DNA of 24,257 nucleotides from Pseudomonadota bacterium (GTDB lineage Bacteria > Myxococcota > UBA9042 > PHBI01), in the NCBI GenBank assembly GCA_005772945.1, contig SXIE01000051.1, positions 1-24,257 on the forward strand, in the 5' to 3' direction. The translations under genes were made by a program, and so were the position numbers. Shown here one piece after another: positions 7,176 to 17,735 of the stretch. Each line of letters opens with the position of its first letter. Within the stretch, counting starts at the first letter, position 1. The notes beneath the pieces are model-generated. The model had not been told where the DNA came from and searched no databases. It was given only the letters and a program-made list of their open reading frames with translations.

Positions 7176-8782
7176 CTATTCGCAGCTCGCCGGGGTTGGC
7201 GTACAGGCCAAGTCCGCGGTCGGCCGCAAGATGCGAATGGGCGCGGCGTGGTTGCGGACGTAGGGCTTCCCGCCGACCGTGACGCTGTTGCCCGCCTCGG
7301 CGTACCACGCGATCACGGTTCCGGCCGGCACCGCGATGGACGGCGACGTCCACGTCCCGGCGCCCGACGCCGTCATCGCCACGGAGGTCCACGGCGCTTG
7401 AGTCCGGTCGTCGAACACGCGATCGGTCGACCACGTCCACCACACGCGGGCTGCCGTGGCAGCGGCGCTGGTCGTCGCGCTGGCCACGAAGCTGTCGCCG
7501 CTCATGGTCGCGCTGTCGCTCGTGATGTTCGGAAAGATCGTCGCCTCGGACCCGGCGCCCGAGGCCAGGAGCTCGGCGCCCAGCATGGGGACCGCGGTGG
7601 TGCTCGTCAGGTCCCCGTCCTCGCCGTCGGCCCCCTGCTCGCTGGTCGCCTTGCGCACGAAGCGCCATGGTCGGCTCGTCAGGCCGTCGAGAAACGCGCT
7701 GTCGCTGCCCGTGCCCGCGTCGTAGATGCCGTCGTGCATGTTCCACATCCCGACGTCGCCATCGATGAGGAACACGCGCGGGTGCATCAGGTCCAAGTTC
7801 TCGACGACGCCGTAGAGCTCCTTGAGAGCCGCACCCGCGGGCGAGACGGAGCGCCAGACCTGCCCGTCCGCGACGCTCTGAATCTTGCTCTGCAGCTCGG
7901 ATCCTTCCGCGCAGCCATAGGCCTTGATCATGAACTGTCCCCACGCCTGCGCGTCCCCGGTGGGCGAGCCTCCGGGGATCCCGACCTCGATGCGATCGTC
8001 CACCATGAAGGCCAGCCACGCGGCTTTCCCCTCCTTGGAGAACCCGCGCAATGCGACCTTCTGGACGTCGCCGCCGGCCTGCTCCGCGAGGCGCTGAAGC
8101 AGCGTGATCGCGCGCAGGTCCGTCTTCGCGAGCGCGAGCGGGAAGTAGCCGCGGATGTAGTCGGCCGGGATGCAGCGGTTGACGCGCGCGAGGTGTTTCC
8201 CGGAGGCCTCGTTGATATCGGAGCGCGCGGTGTACCCGGCCTGCACCCAATTCGGATACTCACCGTGGTAGAGGACGGGCATGCCGAAGTAGCGCGCGAT
8301 GGTGGCGGCGGTGCCGGTGTCGACCTTGTCGACCCCGTGGGCGGCCAAGACGAATCCGAGGTTCGGATGGTCGGTGTTGGGATAGCCGTCGGGGATATAG
8401 ACGGCCGCGGCCTCTTTCAGCGTCACATCGACGGGGTCGCCTTCGGGCGTGTAGGCAGGAAAGACGGCCCCCACCAATCCCCGAAGTAGATCGTGACGCC
8501 CGATTCCTTGCGCGTGGAGGTCTGTTTCCAGCCGAGCTCTTCGAGCGTCAGCGCCTTCACGGCCGCGAGGTCGACGGCCTCGCGGATCGAGCTGGGTAGG
8601 TTGGGATTGGCGAGCGTGTCGGCGTCCGTCTCGGAGGCGCTGTCGGCGGGGACGTCGGCGCTCGTGGCGGTGTCGCCGCTGGTCGCGACCGCGGTGTCAT
8701 GCGCGTGCTGATGTTTGCCATCCCCACACCCGGTGACCAACGCCACGAGCACGAGGGACCATCCGAAACGATCGTTTTGCAT
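7176..8782 (-). pseudogene. PhoPQ-activated pathogenicity-related-like hydrolase lipoprotein, frameshifted
   Basis: Two overlapping frames make one protein. Frame 1 starts at ATG 8782 (MQNDRFGWSLVLVALVTGC, lipobox VTGC; ATG 8791 is an alternative), continues through a Thr/Ala/Asp linker and reaches GVTIYFGDWWG. Frame 2 continues GAVFPAYTPEGDPVDVTLKEAAAVYIPDGYPN to the stop at 7176. The break is a run of five C on the plus strand at 8468-8472 (five G in the coding strand). With six G the reading DWWGAVFPAYTP is uninterrupted. The body resembles PhoPQ-activated pathogenicity-related (PqaA-type) alpha/beta-hydrolases: LRGFSKEGKAAWL with the nucleophile-elbow Ser, VDDRIEVGIPGG, HPRVFLIDGDVGMWN, and a C-terminal Ig-like WWTWSTDRVFDDR region. 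It could be a true pseudogene, a phase-variable gene or a sequencing error. Confidence 0.75.
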
Positions 8783-8834
8783 GTTGAACATGGGCGCGAC
8801 ATGCACGCTCGGACCCGCCGCTGTCAAGGCCCAC

Positions 8835-8859
8835 ATTGGCAAAGTCGGAGTGTGCCAAT
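8835..8859. promoter_or_regulatory. Inverted repeat ATTGGCA-N11-TGCCAAT
   Basis: A perfect 7-bp inverted repeat with an 11-base spacer lies 53 bases upstream of the hydrolase-lipoprotein start (8782), in the region divergent from the membrane-protein pair (8994). Size and position suit a dimeric repressor or activator site. Function is inferred only from symmetry and location. Confidence 0.4.
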
Positions 8860-8993
8860 ATGCCCCGAGATGGCACTTAGCCCGACCCCGACCCCGACGC
8901 GCGATCGCGTTCGCGTCGCGAGAGGCCACGACCACGTTTCGATAGGCCGACGCCGGCGCCCATGGTAGCGACAGGCTGGCGGAGGAGTGCGGG

Positions 8994-9473
8994 GTGTACG
9001 ACGTCGTCTTTCAAGGAGCGCTCGCGAAGCTCTGGGTCATGTTGCACGCGGTTTCGGCGATCGTGCTGGTCGGGGCCGCGACGCATCAGGCGGTCGTCAC
9101 CTGGGGCGCGCTGCGCGGTCGCCCGCGACCCCGACTCGCGCGCGTCTATGGGGCCGTCATCGCCGTGAGCTACGCCGTGACGCTCGTCCTCGGGGCGCTC
9201 GCGTACCCGGCGTTTCGCGTGAACGTGCGCGGATTGTACCTCGATGCGAATGCCGTATGGGCCTCGAATCTATTTGACATCAAAGAGGATTTCGCCGCGC
9301 TCGGCTTGCCGCTCGCGCTCGGGGCCTGGGGGCTCGGACGGGTCGCGGCGCGTGCCGCGGAGCCCAGGTCGCATCCGCTGCCGGTCGCGGTGGTGGCGGT
9401 CTTCGCCACGGCGGCGATCGTGTGGTTCGATGTGGTGTCCGGCCTCCTCATCACGCTCACGCGGGGGGTCTGA
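8994..9473 (+). CDS. Small integral membrane protein
   Basis: 159 residues with four hydrophobic segments at about 13-30, 52-70, 100-118 and 130-152. The start is GTG 8994, with a strong GGAGGAG about seven bases upstream. Features include His18 in the first segment (MLHAVSAIVLVGAATHQAV), a loop after segment 2 with YPAFRVNVRGLYLD and FDIKEDFAALGLP, and a short C-terminus. Membrane His residues would allow heme or metal binding, but no cytochrome motif is certain. The stop at 9473 is one base before the GTG of the next gene, so translation is coupled and the two products may form a complex. Confidence 0.8.
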   Translation: MYDVVFQGALAKLWVMLHAVSAIVLVGAATHQAVVTWGALRGRPRPRLARVYGAVIAVSYAVTLVLGALAYPAFRVNVRGLYLDANAVWASNLFDIKEDFAALGLPLALGAWGLGRVAARAAEPRSHPLPVAVVAVFATAAIVWFDVVSGLLITLTRGV

Positions 9474-9474
9474 C

Positions 9475-11379
<1,905 letters not shown>

Positions 11380-11488
11380 TCATCGTTACGCCGCACGGAG
11401 CAGGGCGTCGAGCCCCCGACCGCATGGGCGCGAAGATGTCACCGGAGCGCCACAAACGGGCCTCGCCGGCCGCTCAGTCCACGGGCGC

Positions 11489-12877
11489 TCAGGCACTCAC
11501 GCCGTAGTGTTTTGCGAGCTCCGTCAGGGCTTCGCCCGTCTGGACCGCGATGCGCTGCATGTGCGGGAGGGTATCGCGGCAGCCGGTGAAGCCGAAGTTG
11601 AGGCGCCCGGCATAGCTCTGACACGTGATGTTGAGCGCCTGACCGTGGACCGGCACGGACACCGGGTAGGCGCCTTCGAGGCGCGCGCCGCGGAAGTACA
11701 GCTGGCGTTCGGGGCCTGGCACATTCGAGATGCAGACATTGAACTGCGGCGTGACGCGCCCGCTCATGCCGAGGACCTGCTGCAGGCCGGACGGCATCAG
11801 CATCACGGCCGAGAGCTGCAAGATCGCGTTCTTGGAGAGGTTTTGGATCTGCTCTTTGGCGCGGCGGGTCGAGGCCATGATCGCCTCCATGCGCGCGCCT
11901 GGATCCGCGAGGTGCGTCCCGAGCGACGCGAGGATCGTACCGACCGCATTGCCGCCGCCCCGGTCGTCCTTGGGGCGGATATTGACCGGGCACATCGCGA
12001 CGAGCGGCTTGTCGGGAAGCGCGTTCAGGTCCTGGAGGAACCGGCGCAGCGCGGCGCCCGAGAGCGCGAGCACCACGTCGTTGAGCGTGCCGCCGGCGGC
12101 TTTGGCGATGGCCTTGATCTGGTCGAGCGGGTAGTTCTGCGTCGCGAAGCGGCGGTTGCGGCCGATGCGTCCGTTGAGGACACACTTGGGCGCGGCGAGC
12201 GGCCCGATGATCCCGGTGTCGCCTTCGCGGACCGCCCGCCACATGTCACGAAGGACGCCGGTGACGTCGCGCGCGACCTCGAGCTGCGCGCGCACCGCGG
12301 CGTAGATCGGGTTGCCGCCGGTGGCGACCGGCTCGGGGCGCGGCGCGCGCTCTCCTTCGGAAATCGCGAAGAAGAACGGCGTGTCGCGGGCGCTCGGATC
12401 GGGCGACATGCTGCGCGCGAGGATGCGCATGGCCGAGAAGCCGTCGACCAGCGCGTGGTGCATCTTGGCGTAGAAGGCGAAGCGTCCGCGCTCTAGGCCC
12501 TCTATGATGTGCACCTCCCAGGGCGGGCGATGGAAGTCGACGGGGTTGCTGTGGAGACGCGACACGAGCACACCCAGCTCGCGCTCGTCGCCCGGCGTGG
12601 GAAGTGCCGAGCGGCGGACGTGATAGTCGATGTCCGGCGTCGGGCCCTCGACCCAATGGTGAACCGGATTCACCATGAAATCCGGGGTCTTGAGCTTGAG
12701 ATTCCACGGACTGAAGATGCGGCGCTCGTCGCGCACCTCGTCGACCCACTCGCGCAGGAAGTCCGGTGGTGCGTCGTCGGGCGGCGTGAAGGGCAGGAGT
12801 CCCGCGACGTGCATCATCGTCTCGCGGGACTCGCTGTAGAGAAACAGCGCGTCCATCGGGCTCAAGCGTTTCATCAT
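11489..12877 (-). CDS. Wax ester synthase/diacylglycerol acyltransferase family protein
   Basis: 462 residues from ATG 12877 (MMKRLSPMDALFLYSESRE; ATG 12874 equally possible), a usual length for bacterial WS/DGAT enzymes. These enzymes transfer fatty acyl-CoA to fatty alcohols or diacylglycerol to make storage wax esters or triacylglycerol at the membrane. The condensation-type active site HHxxxDG is present as HHALVDG at residues 140-146, after FAFYAKM. Also visible are the N-terminal LSPMDALFLYSE motif, PPWEVHIIEGL, NDVVLALSGAALRRFL, and the C-terminal NVPGPERQLYFRGARLEGAYPVSVPVHGQALNI, a strong family signature. No good ribosome-binding site is seen. It lies 126 bases downstream of the tandem-hydrolase gene on the same strand, beyond the 14-bp repeat array. 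Confidence 0.92.
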   Translation of the reverse strand: MMKRLSPMDALFLYSESRETMMHVAGLLPFTPPDDAPPDFLREWVDEVRDERRIFSPWNLKLKTPDFMVNPVHHWVEGPTPDIDYHVRRSALPTPGDERELGVLVSRLHSNPVDFHRPPWEVHIIEGLERGRFAFYAKMHHALVDGFSAMRILARSMSPDPSARDTPFFFAISEGERAPRPEPVATGGNPIYAAVRAQLEVARDVTGVLRDMWRAVREGDTGIIGPLAAPKCVLNGRIGRNRRFATQNYPLDQIKAIAKAAGGTLNDVVLALSGAALRRFLQDLNALPDKPLVAMCPVNIRPKDDRGGGNAVGTILASLGTHLADPGARMEAIMASTRRAKEQIQNLSKNAILQLSAVMLMPSGLQQVLGMSGRVTPQFNVCISNVPGPERQLYFRGARLEGAYPVSVPVHGQALNITCQSYAGRLNFGFTGCRDTLPHMQRIAVQTGEALTELAKHYGVSA

Positions 12878-12945
12878 GCGATGAGTGTCCGAGTCCGAGG
12901 GCGGTTTGGCAAGCGGCCCCGGAGGGCGGCTTCTTGCGCGGGTCA

Positions 12946-13015
12946 CCTCAGGGCGTGAGCCTCAGGGCGTCAGCCTCAGGGCGTCAGCCTCAGGGCGTCA
13001 GCCTCAGGGCGTTAG
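12946..13015. repeat. Five tandem 14-bp repeats overlapping a stop codon
   Basis: Five head-to-tail units, on the minus strand CTGACGCCCTGAGG. The three inner units are identical and each outer unit differs at one base. The unit at 13002-13015 contains the last codons (L-T-P) and TGA of the tandem-hydrolase gene; the rest extends downstream toward the acyltransferase start at 12877. Each unit holds two TGA triplets in different frames, so the array blocks all three frames. Confidence 0.92.
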
Positions 13016-15805
13016 GTCGATGACGCTCGTGAGCTGCGCCGCGGTATTGTTGGTGTACGTACGATCCGCCAGCTCGAGCACGGCGCCGACCTCGGTGAAG
13101 CGTTGCTGGATGGACCCGGGCTCGACCGTGGTGCGAATGCTGTTGTGATCGTACGTGGTGCCGGCCGCGTTGTCGGATGCGCCGGCCGTGTTCGGGGCGC
13201 CCGCGGCGATGACGTAGGCGAGGTCGGGATTGACGCGCGCGAGGCGAGCGCCCGCGGCTCGAAAGCCCTCGTATTGAATCAGGATATGCGGGTAGTCGGG
13301 GGCCGACTGCACGTGGTCCTGCTGGCTTGCGATGACCAGGAACATCAGATCGGGGAAGCGTGTGACGGCCGCGTCGATCCAGTAGACGCCGTTGCGGACC
13401 TGCCAGAAGGCGGTCGCCTCGGCGGCGGTGGCAACCGTCGCGGGGCTCGCGGGGAAGACGCCGTTCGCGGCCGCCGCGGTGGTCACCTGGCCTGACCAGT
13501 AGTTCGTGCCGTCGTGCGTGGTGGCGCGGAAGACGAAGTCGCTGCCGGCCGCGGTGCCCGGGTTGGCGGCGCCGCTGTGATCGGCGTCGATGTAGAAGAC
13601 GCCCGTGATACTGCCGGTAGGCTGCTCGAGCGTGAAGCCTGCGTCCCAGCGCAGATCGGTCCAGCTCCAGACCCCGTTGGTCGGGTTGTAGGCGGGGTTC
13701 ACGGTCGGGCTCGGCGTGCTGGAGCCGTTCGCCTTCACGCCGTGATCGGAGATGGGCACGCCGTCGCCGACGGGGGACTCCCAGTTCACGATCCAGGCGA
13801 TCTTGGGCGGCGCGGTCGTGCCGGCGCCGGCGGCCAGGATTGTGGCGTTGCCGCCGTTCGAGGACCCGAGCATGCCGATATTGCCATCGAGCGCGACATG
13901 CGGCGCGACCAACTCGGCGAGCGAATCGCCGTCGGTCGTGTCGAGGGTGCCAGCCGCGAAGCGCAGGACGTCCTGCAGGGCGCCCCAGCAGTTCGGGCCG
14001 CGCATGTCGTAGGTCCCGCCCGAGGCGGTATCACCGGTGCCACCACCGGGGTAGTTGAACTCGAGGACGATGAAGCCCTCGTCGACCAGCGGCAGCGGGT
14101 CGGCCTTGATGCCGGTGGCGCCCCAGCCGCCCTCGACCAGGACCACGACGGGTGCGCCGCTCGCGTAGCGCTCGGTCATCGGGACACGAAGGCGGACGGC
14201 GATGCCCTCGCTGCCGGCGACCGCCGAGGGGATGTGGAAGTCGGCCGTCCCGCCGGGGCCGGGGCCGACCGTCGTCGTGGTGCCGTTGTCGTATGTGTAG
14301 GTCGTCAGGACCGCGTCGAGGTTGGTGTCCCAGCGATCGGCGCGGCTGCGATCGGCCATCTCGGCGATGCCGGCCAGCGCCGCGGCTTGGTTCACACCGG
14401 GGCCGGCCGCGAGGCCCGCCTGCCCGGCGTTCGCCCAGTCCGAGGGCGGGCTGTTCGCTGCAACGTCGGGGAAATCTGTCGTGGCGAGGACCGCCTTCCC
14501 GTAGGCGCGATCGGGGTTGAGACGGGTCCAGAGGCCGGCGGCGCGGAAGCCGTCCCAGGCCTGATGGATGTGGGGTTTGTCGGCGAGGATCTGGACGTGG
14601 TCGCGCACCGAGAAGACGAGCATGACGTGCAGATCCATGCCCGTGAGCAGCGGGTAGCGCGTGACGCTCTGGCGGTAGGCCCAGAGGGTCGCCGCGTCCT
14701 CGGGGGTCGTGAGGGTCGCGGGCCAGCTGCCCGCGGTGAGGCCGTTGGTGCGGAGCGCGGTGGTGAGCCGGGCCGAGTAGATCTGCTTGCCGTACATCGA
14801 CGGGATCTTGTTGCCCAGGACGTGGTCGCCGGCGGTCACGGTGCCGCTGCCGTCGAAGTCGAAATAGGGGTGGCTGCCGTTCCAGCGTGCCTTGCTGTAG
14901 TCGAGGTCGAGCTCGGTCGCGTCGTACGAGGCCGGGTAGGTGTAGGCCGGGTTGGGGACGGGCGTATTGGCGTCGTCGAAGTAGCCGACCTCCATCGCCG
15001 AGACGGCGTCGGTGGTCGGGTTCTCGCGGCCGACGAACCACTTCACGGCGGCGAGATCCGCCTTGTGCAGCGCGAGGACGTTCACGGCGCCGATGCCCGG
15101 GTGCGAGAAGGCGTAGAGGCCGAGCTCGTCATGGAGGGCGGCGAACGGCAGGCGGTCGGCCATGAGCCAGCCGTCACTGTCGCGGAGCTCGCCGGCGAGG
15201 TAGCGCAGCACATCGGCGAGCGCTTGGATCGAGAGCTCGCCGCCGTAGTCGATGCTGCCGTCGCTCTTCGCGCCCGTGGCGGCGTCGCTCATGCCCGGGA
15301 GCAGCGGGGCGACCTGGATGAAACCGGCGCGCCAGGCCTCGTTGGAGGCGCAGAACGCCTTCGGATCGGGCGTGAAGAACGTTGGGATCTCCATGACGAT
15401 CGGCGCGCCCGCGGGGTAGCGAGCGACCTTGGGGAGGTGCAGCCGGACGGCGATCTTGCCGATGCCTTCGGACGCGACGTAGACGACGACCGTGTCCCCG
15501 GCGGCTGTGATCGGGGCCGTTGCGTCGGGAGCGTCGAGCGTGTCGGCGCCGTCAATCACCACCGTGTCGGCGGGCGTCGTCTCGGCGCTCGTCTCGGTGG
15601 GCGTGGCCTCGGTCGCAGGCGCGTCCATGGCGGTCGCGGTGGTGCCCGTGGCGGTCGCGTCGAGGTCGGTCGCGTCGTTGCCCGCCGTGTCGCCAAGGGT
15701 CGTGTCGGTCGCGGTCGTGTCGGTCGCGGCCGGGTCGTCGTCGCCGCAGGCGCCGTGGGCAAAGCACAAGAGCAGTGACACGAGAGCAAGACGTGGCTTG
15801 TCCAT
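13004..15805 (-). CDS. Lipoprotein with two tandem alpha/beta-hydrolase-like domains
   Basis: 933 residues. ATG 15805 follows GGAG seven bases upstream. The signal peptide MDKPRLALVSLLLCFAHGAC gives Cys20, followed by a ~90-residue Thr/Ala/Asp-rich linker. Two homologous halves begin about 418 residues apart: IAVRLHLPK...RYPAGAPIVM near residue 117 and IAVRLRVPM...RYASGAPVVV near residue 535. Both share LADVLRYLAG/LQDVLRFAAG, NPAY, DHVQ...PHI and GFRAAG...LNPD/VNPD. Half 2 has a standard nucleophile elbow GSSNGG (Ser649) and a late His (TYDHNS). Half 1 has FSHPG (Ser234) with no obvious matching late His, so only half 2 may be a conventional hydrolase. A DFDGSGTVTAGDH stretch in half 1 resembles a calcium-binding loop. 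It is the third gene of the DUF47-pit operon, 14 bases after the transporter. The substrate is unknown; a role in freeing phosphate from organic compounds is only a contextual guess. Confidence 0.82.
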   Translation of the reverse strand: MDKPRLALVSLLLCFAHGACGDDDPAATDTTATDTTLGDTAGNDATDLDATATGTTATAMDAPATEATPTETSAETTPADTVVIDGADTLDAPDATAPITAAGDTVVVYVASEGIGKIAVRLHLPKVARYPAGAPIVMEIPTFFTPDPKAFCASNEAWRAGFIQVAPLLPGMSDAATGAKSDGSIDYGGELSIQALADVLRYLAGELRDSDGWLMADRLPFAALHDELGLYAFSHPGIGAVNVLALHKADLAAVKWFVGRENPTTDAVSAMEVGYFDDANTPVPNPAYTYPASYDATELDLDYSKARWNGSHPYFDFDGSGTVTAGDHVLGNKIPSMYGKQIYSARLTTALRTNGLTAGSWPATLTTPEDAATLWAYRQSVTRYPLLTGMDLHVMLVFSVRDHVQILADKPHIHQAWDGFRAAGLWTRLNPDRAYGKAVLATTDFPDVAANSPPSDWANAGQAGLAAGPGVNQAAALAGIAEMADRSRADRWDTNLDAVLTTYTYDNGTTTTVGPGPGGTADFHIPSAVAGSEGIAVRLRVPMTERYASGAPVVVLVEGGWGATGIKADPLPLVDEGFIVLEFNYPGGGTGDTASGGTYDMRGPNCWGALQDVLRFAAGTLDTTDGDSLAELVAPHVALDGNIGMLGSSNGGNATILAAGAGTTAPPKIAWIVNWESPVGDGVPISDHGVKANGSSTPSPTVNPAYNPTNGVWSWTDLRWDAGFTLEQPTGSITGVFYIDADHSGAANPGTAAGSDFVFRATTHDGTNYWSGQVTTAAAANGVFPASPATVATAAEATAFWQVRNGVYWIDAAVTRFPDLMFLVIASQQDHVQSAPDYPHILIQYEGFRAAGARLARVNPDLAYVIAAGAPNTAGASDNAAGTTYDHNSIRTTVEPGSIQQRFTEVGAVLELADRTYTNNTAAQLTSVIDLTP

Positions 15806-15819
15806 GCGGACTCCGAAGG

Positions 15820-16845
15820 TCAGGAGAAGATCGCGCCGAACGCGTGCATGCAGAGGTACGCGACGAGTGCCGACATCGGCAACGTGAGGATCCATGCGAC
15901 GACGATGTTGCCGGCCACCCCCCAGCGGATCGCCGAGAGGCGCGTGCTGGCGCCGGCGCCCATGATCGCGGCGTTGATGCAGTGGGTCGTCGAGACCGGG
16001 ACCCCGAATGCGCTCGCGCTGAGGATCGTGGCGGTGCCGGCGGTTTCGGCCGCGAAGCCGTGTAACGGCGTGATGCGAATGATCTTCGAGCCCATCGTCT
16101 TGATGATGCGCTTGCCGCCGGCGGCCGTGCCGATCGCGATCGCCGCGGCGCACGCGAGGACGACCCACATCGGGATGGCTCCGGGCGAGGTCGGCGCCAT
16201 CCCCTCCGGGAGCTCGCCCGGGTGCGCCGCCATGAACGACGCGAGCGCCAAGGCGATGACCCCCATCACCTTTTGAGCGTCGTTCGAGCCGTGCGCGAAC
16301 GCCATCGCGCACGCGGACGTGAGCTGCATGCCGCGCGAGGTCCGGTTGACGGTCGCGGGGCGCGCCCGCCGAAACGCCCAGATGAGTCCGACCATCATGA
16401 AGAACGCGATGATGAACCCGAGCAGCGGGGACACGATCAGCGGCACGAGCACCTTCTGCCAAAGCGCGCCCCAGTTGAAGGCGTCCATGCCGGCGTGAGC
16501 CGTGACGGCGCCCGCGAGGCCGCCGACGAGGGCGTGCGACGACGACGAGGGGATCCCTTTCCACCACGTGAAGAGGTTCCAGACGGACGCGCCGACCAGC
16601 GCCGCCAAGACGACCGTCTGATTGACGTCCGTCTCGCTGGCGAAGCCGCCGGCGATGGTCTTGGCGACCGCGGTGCCGGCCAACGCCCCGGCGAAATTGA
16701 AGAGCGCGGCCAAGATGACCGCCGTCCGGATGTGGAGGACGCCGGTCGACACCGAGGTCGCGATGGCATTCGCGGCGTCGTGGAACCCGTTGATGTAATC
16801 GAAGATGAGGGCCGCAACGATGACTGCGATGAGCAGGCTCAGCAT
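15820..16845 (-). CDS. pit: PiT family inorganic phosphate transporter
   Basis: 341 residues, a typical length for a short bacterial PiT. PiT proteins import metal-phosphate complexes with protons or sodium across the inner membrane. Both inverted-repeat signatures are present: DYINGFHDAANAIATSV at residues 16-32 and AFAHGSNDAQKVMGVI with His185-Gln190. Also visible are GIPSSSSHALVGGLAGA after the first repeat and GVPVSTTHCINAAIMGAG in the second half, as expected for the family. About eight to ten TM segments can be picked out. The start ATG 16845 lies six bases after the stop of the DUF47 gene, so the two are coupled. The pairing of DUF47 with PiT is a known conserved arrangement. Confidence 0.96.
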   Translation of the reverse strand: MLSLLIAVIVAALIFDYINGFHDAANAIATSVSTGVLHIRTAVILAALFNFAGALAGTAVAKTIAGGFASETDVNQTVVLAALVGASVWNLFTWWKGIPSSSSHALVGGLAGAVTAHAGMDAFNWGALWQKVLVPLIVSPLLGFIIAFFMMVGLIWAFRRARPATVNRTSRGMQLTSACAMAFAHGSNDAQKVMGVIALALASFMAAHPGELPEGMAPTSPGAIPMWVVLACAAAIAIGTAAGGKRIIKTMGSKIIRITPLHGFAAETAGTATILSASAFGVPVSTTHCINAAIMGAGASTRLSAIRWGVAGNIVVAWILTLPMSALVAYLCMHAFGAIFS

Positions 16846-16851
16846 GTCGGC

Positions 16852-17511
16852 TCAACCGTGCTTGACGGCGAGGTGGGTCAGCGTGGAGCCGACGTGCTCG
16901 CAGTAGTCGACCGCCATCTCCAGATCATCGAGGACGATCTTGGTTCGGAAGATCTCTCTCGCGTCGTTGCCGTTGGGGTCGTGGAAGAGCTGCGAGATGG
17001 CGTTGCGGAAGATCTGGTCGGCCTCTTTTTCGAGGCGCCGGAGCTGACGCGTCTGCTCGACCATCTCCTTATAAGCGCGCTTGCGCAGGTTCGGCATGGC
17101 GAGCGCGAGCACCTCGGTGCACTGGACCAGCAGGCGCGCGAGCTGCGTCATCGCCTCGGAGGGCTTGTCGACGCCATAGAGGACGGCCGCGCGGGCGGCG
17201 CCGTTGGTGAGGTCGAGGACGTCGTCGAGCTCCTTCGAGAGGCGCTGGAGGTCCTCGCGATCGATCGGCGTGACGAACGTCTTGGCGAGCGCCTCCTCCA
17301 TCGCGTGTACGACGGAGTCGCCTTCGTGCTCGAGGATCTGCACCGCGGCGCTGATTTCGGCCGCCGAGCCACCCTCGGCGCTGCCGAAGCGGGCCAACGC
17401 CAGGGCGCCGCGGTGGGCCGTCGTGGCCTGCTGCTCGAGGAACGCGTAGAATTTGTCCTCGCGCGGGAGGAGCCAACGAATGAAGCTTTGGACGCCCATG
17501 GGCTGGCTCAT
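16852..17511 (-). CDS. DUF47 family protein (PhoU-like Pit accessory protein)
   Basis: 219 residues from ATG 17511 (MSQPMGVQSFIRWLLPREDKFYAFLEQQA); ATG 17499 is also possible. The open frame extends to 17694, but that part is Pro/Arg-rich and unlike the family. The all-helical DUF47/PhoU-like body shows LPREDKFYAFLEQQA, ILEHEGDSVVHAMEEALAKTFVTPIDREDLQRLSKELDDVLD, LEKEADQIFRNAISQLFHD and KIVLDDLEMAVDYCEHVGSTL. Acidic residues in the EHEGD and DREDL positions match the metal-binding motifs of PhoU proteins. The family is thought to tune PiT transport. It is the first gene of the operon with pit and the tandem hydrolase. No convincing Pho box is seen upstream, though an imperfect ACCTGTCGTCAGGT dyad lies at 17593-17606. 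Confidence 0.92.
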   Translation of the reverse strand: MSQPMGVQSFIRWLLPREDKFYAFLEQQATTAHRGALALARFGSAEGGSAAEISAAVQILEHEGDSVVHAMEEALAKTFVTPIDREDLQRLSKELDDVLDLTNGAARAAVLYGVDKPSEAMTQLARLLVQCTEVLALAMPNLRKRAYKEMVEQTRQLRRLEKEADQIFRNAISQLFHDPNGNDAREIFRTKIVLDDLEMAVDYCEHVGSTLTHLAVKHG

Positions 17512-17657
17512 CGCGCTTCGCGCGCGATTGGTCAAGCGGGGCCAGGGGGGCGAGCGCCAAGGCCCATGCGAACGCCCTCGTCGAGATGGTTGACCTGTCG
17601 TCAGGTGCGGGTCCGTGGGGGGTGCGGGCTGCGCGGTTGGGGCAGTAGCTCGGCATC

Positions 17658-17685
17658 TTGACGGCTGTTCGAGCCGTGTTAGCGT
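17658..17685 (+). promoter_or_regulatory. Possible sigma70-type promoter for the Gly-rich membrane protein gene
   Basis: TTGACG (17658-17663) is followed after 16 bases by TAGCGT (17680-17685), about 50 bases before ATG 17736. The spacer contains the dyad ACGGCT-GTTCG-AGCCGT (17661-17677), overlapping the -35 region. The -10 match is weak. Confidence 0.4.
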
Positions 17686-17735
17686 CCGCCCCATCCGAGC
17701 GAGGAGCTCGAATTCAACTCTAGAGGAGGGTTCTC

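Noticed and set aside
8835..8860. Sigma54 promoter (minus strand TTGGCAC...TTTGCC)
   Set aside because: The GG and GC elements are 14 bases apart instead of the required 10, and the symmetry explains the match better.
8423..8935. A separate 170-residue protein at the hydrolase N-terminus
   Set aside because: Its first ~50 residues precede a clear signal peptide and its end (PSFLPTRPKATPSM) is out-of-frame hydrolase sequence; it is the first part of the frameshifted lipoprotein.
12946..13015. CRISPR-like array
   Set aside because: The 14-bp units abut without spacers and no cas genes are present; it is a simple tandem repeat.
13514..15778. Long open frame (754 codons) on the plus strand
   Set aside because: It is antisense to the tandem-hydrolase gene. 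Its translation is Arg/Gly/Val-rich with no domain, the usual result of GC-rich codon usage on the other strand.
16222..17661. Open frame of 479 codons on the plus strand
   Set aside because: Antisense to pit and the DUF47 gene, both of which have clear family motifs.
17704..17724. Clustered SacI, EcoRI and XbaI sites resembling a cloning polylinker
   Set aside because: The order and spacing do not continue as a vector polylinker, and the XbaI site simply overlaps the ribosome-binding site of an ordinary gene; coincidence is enough.
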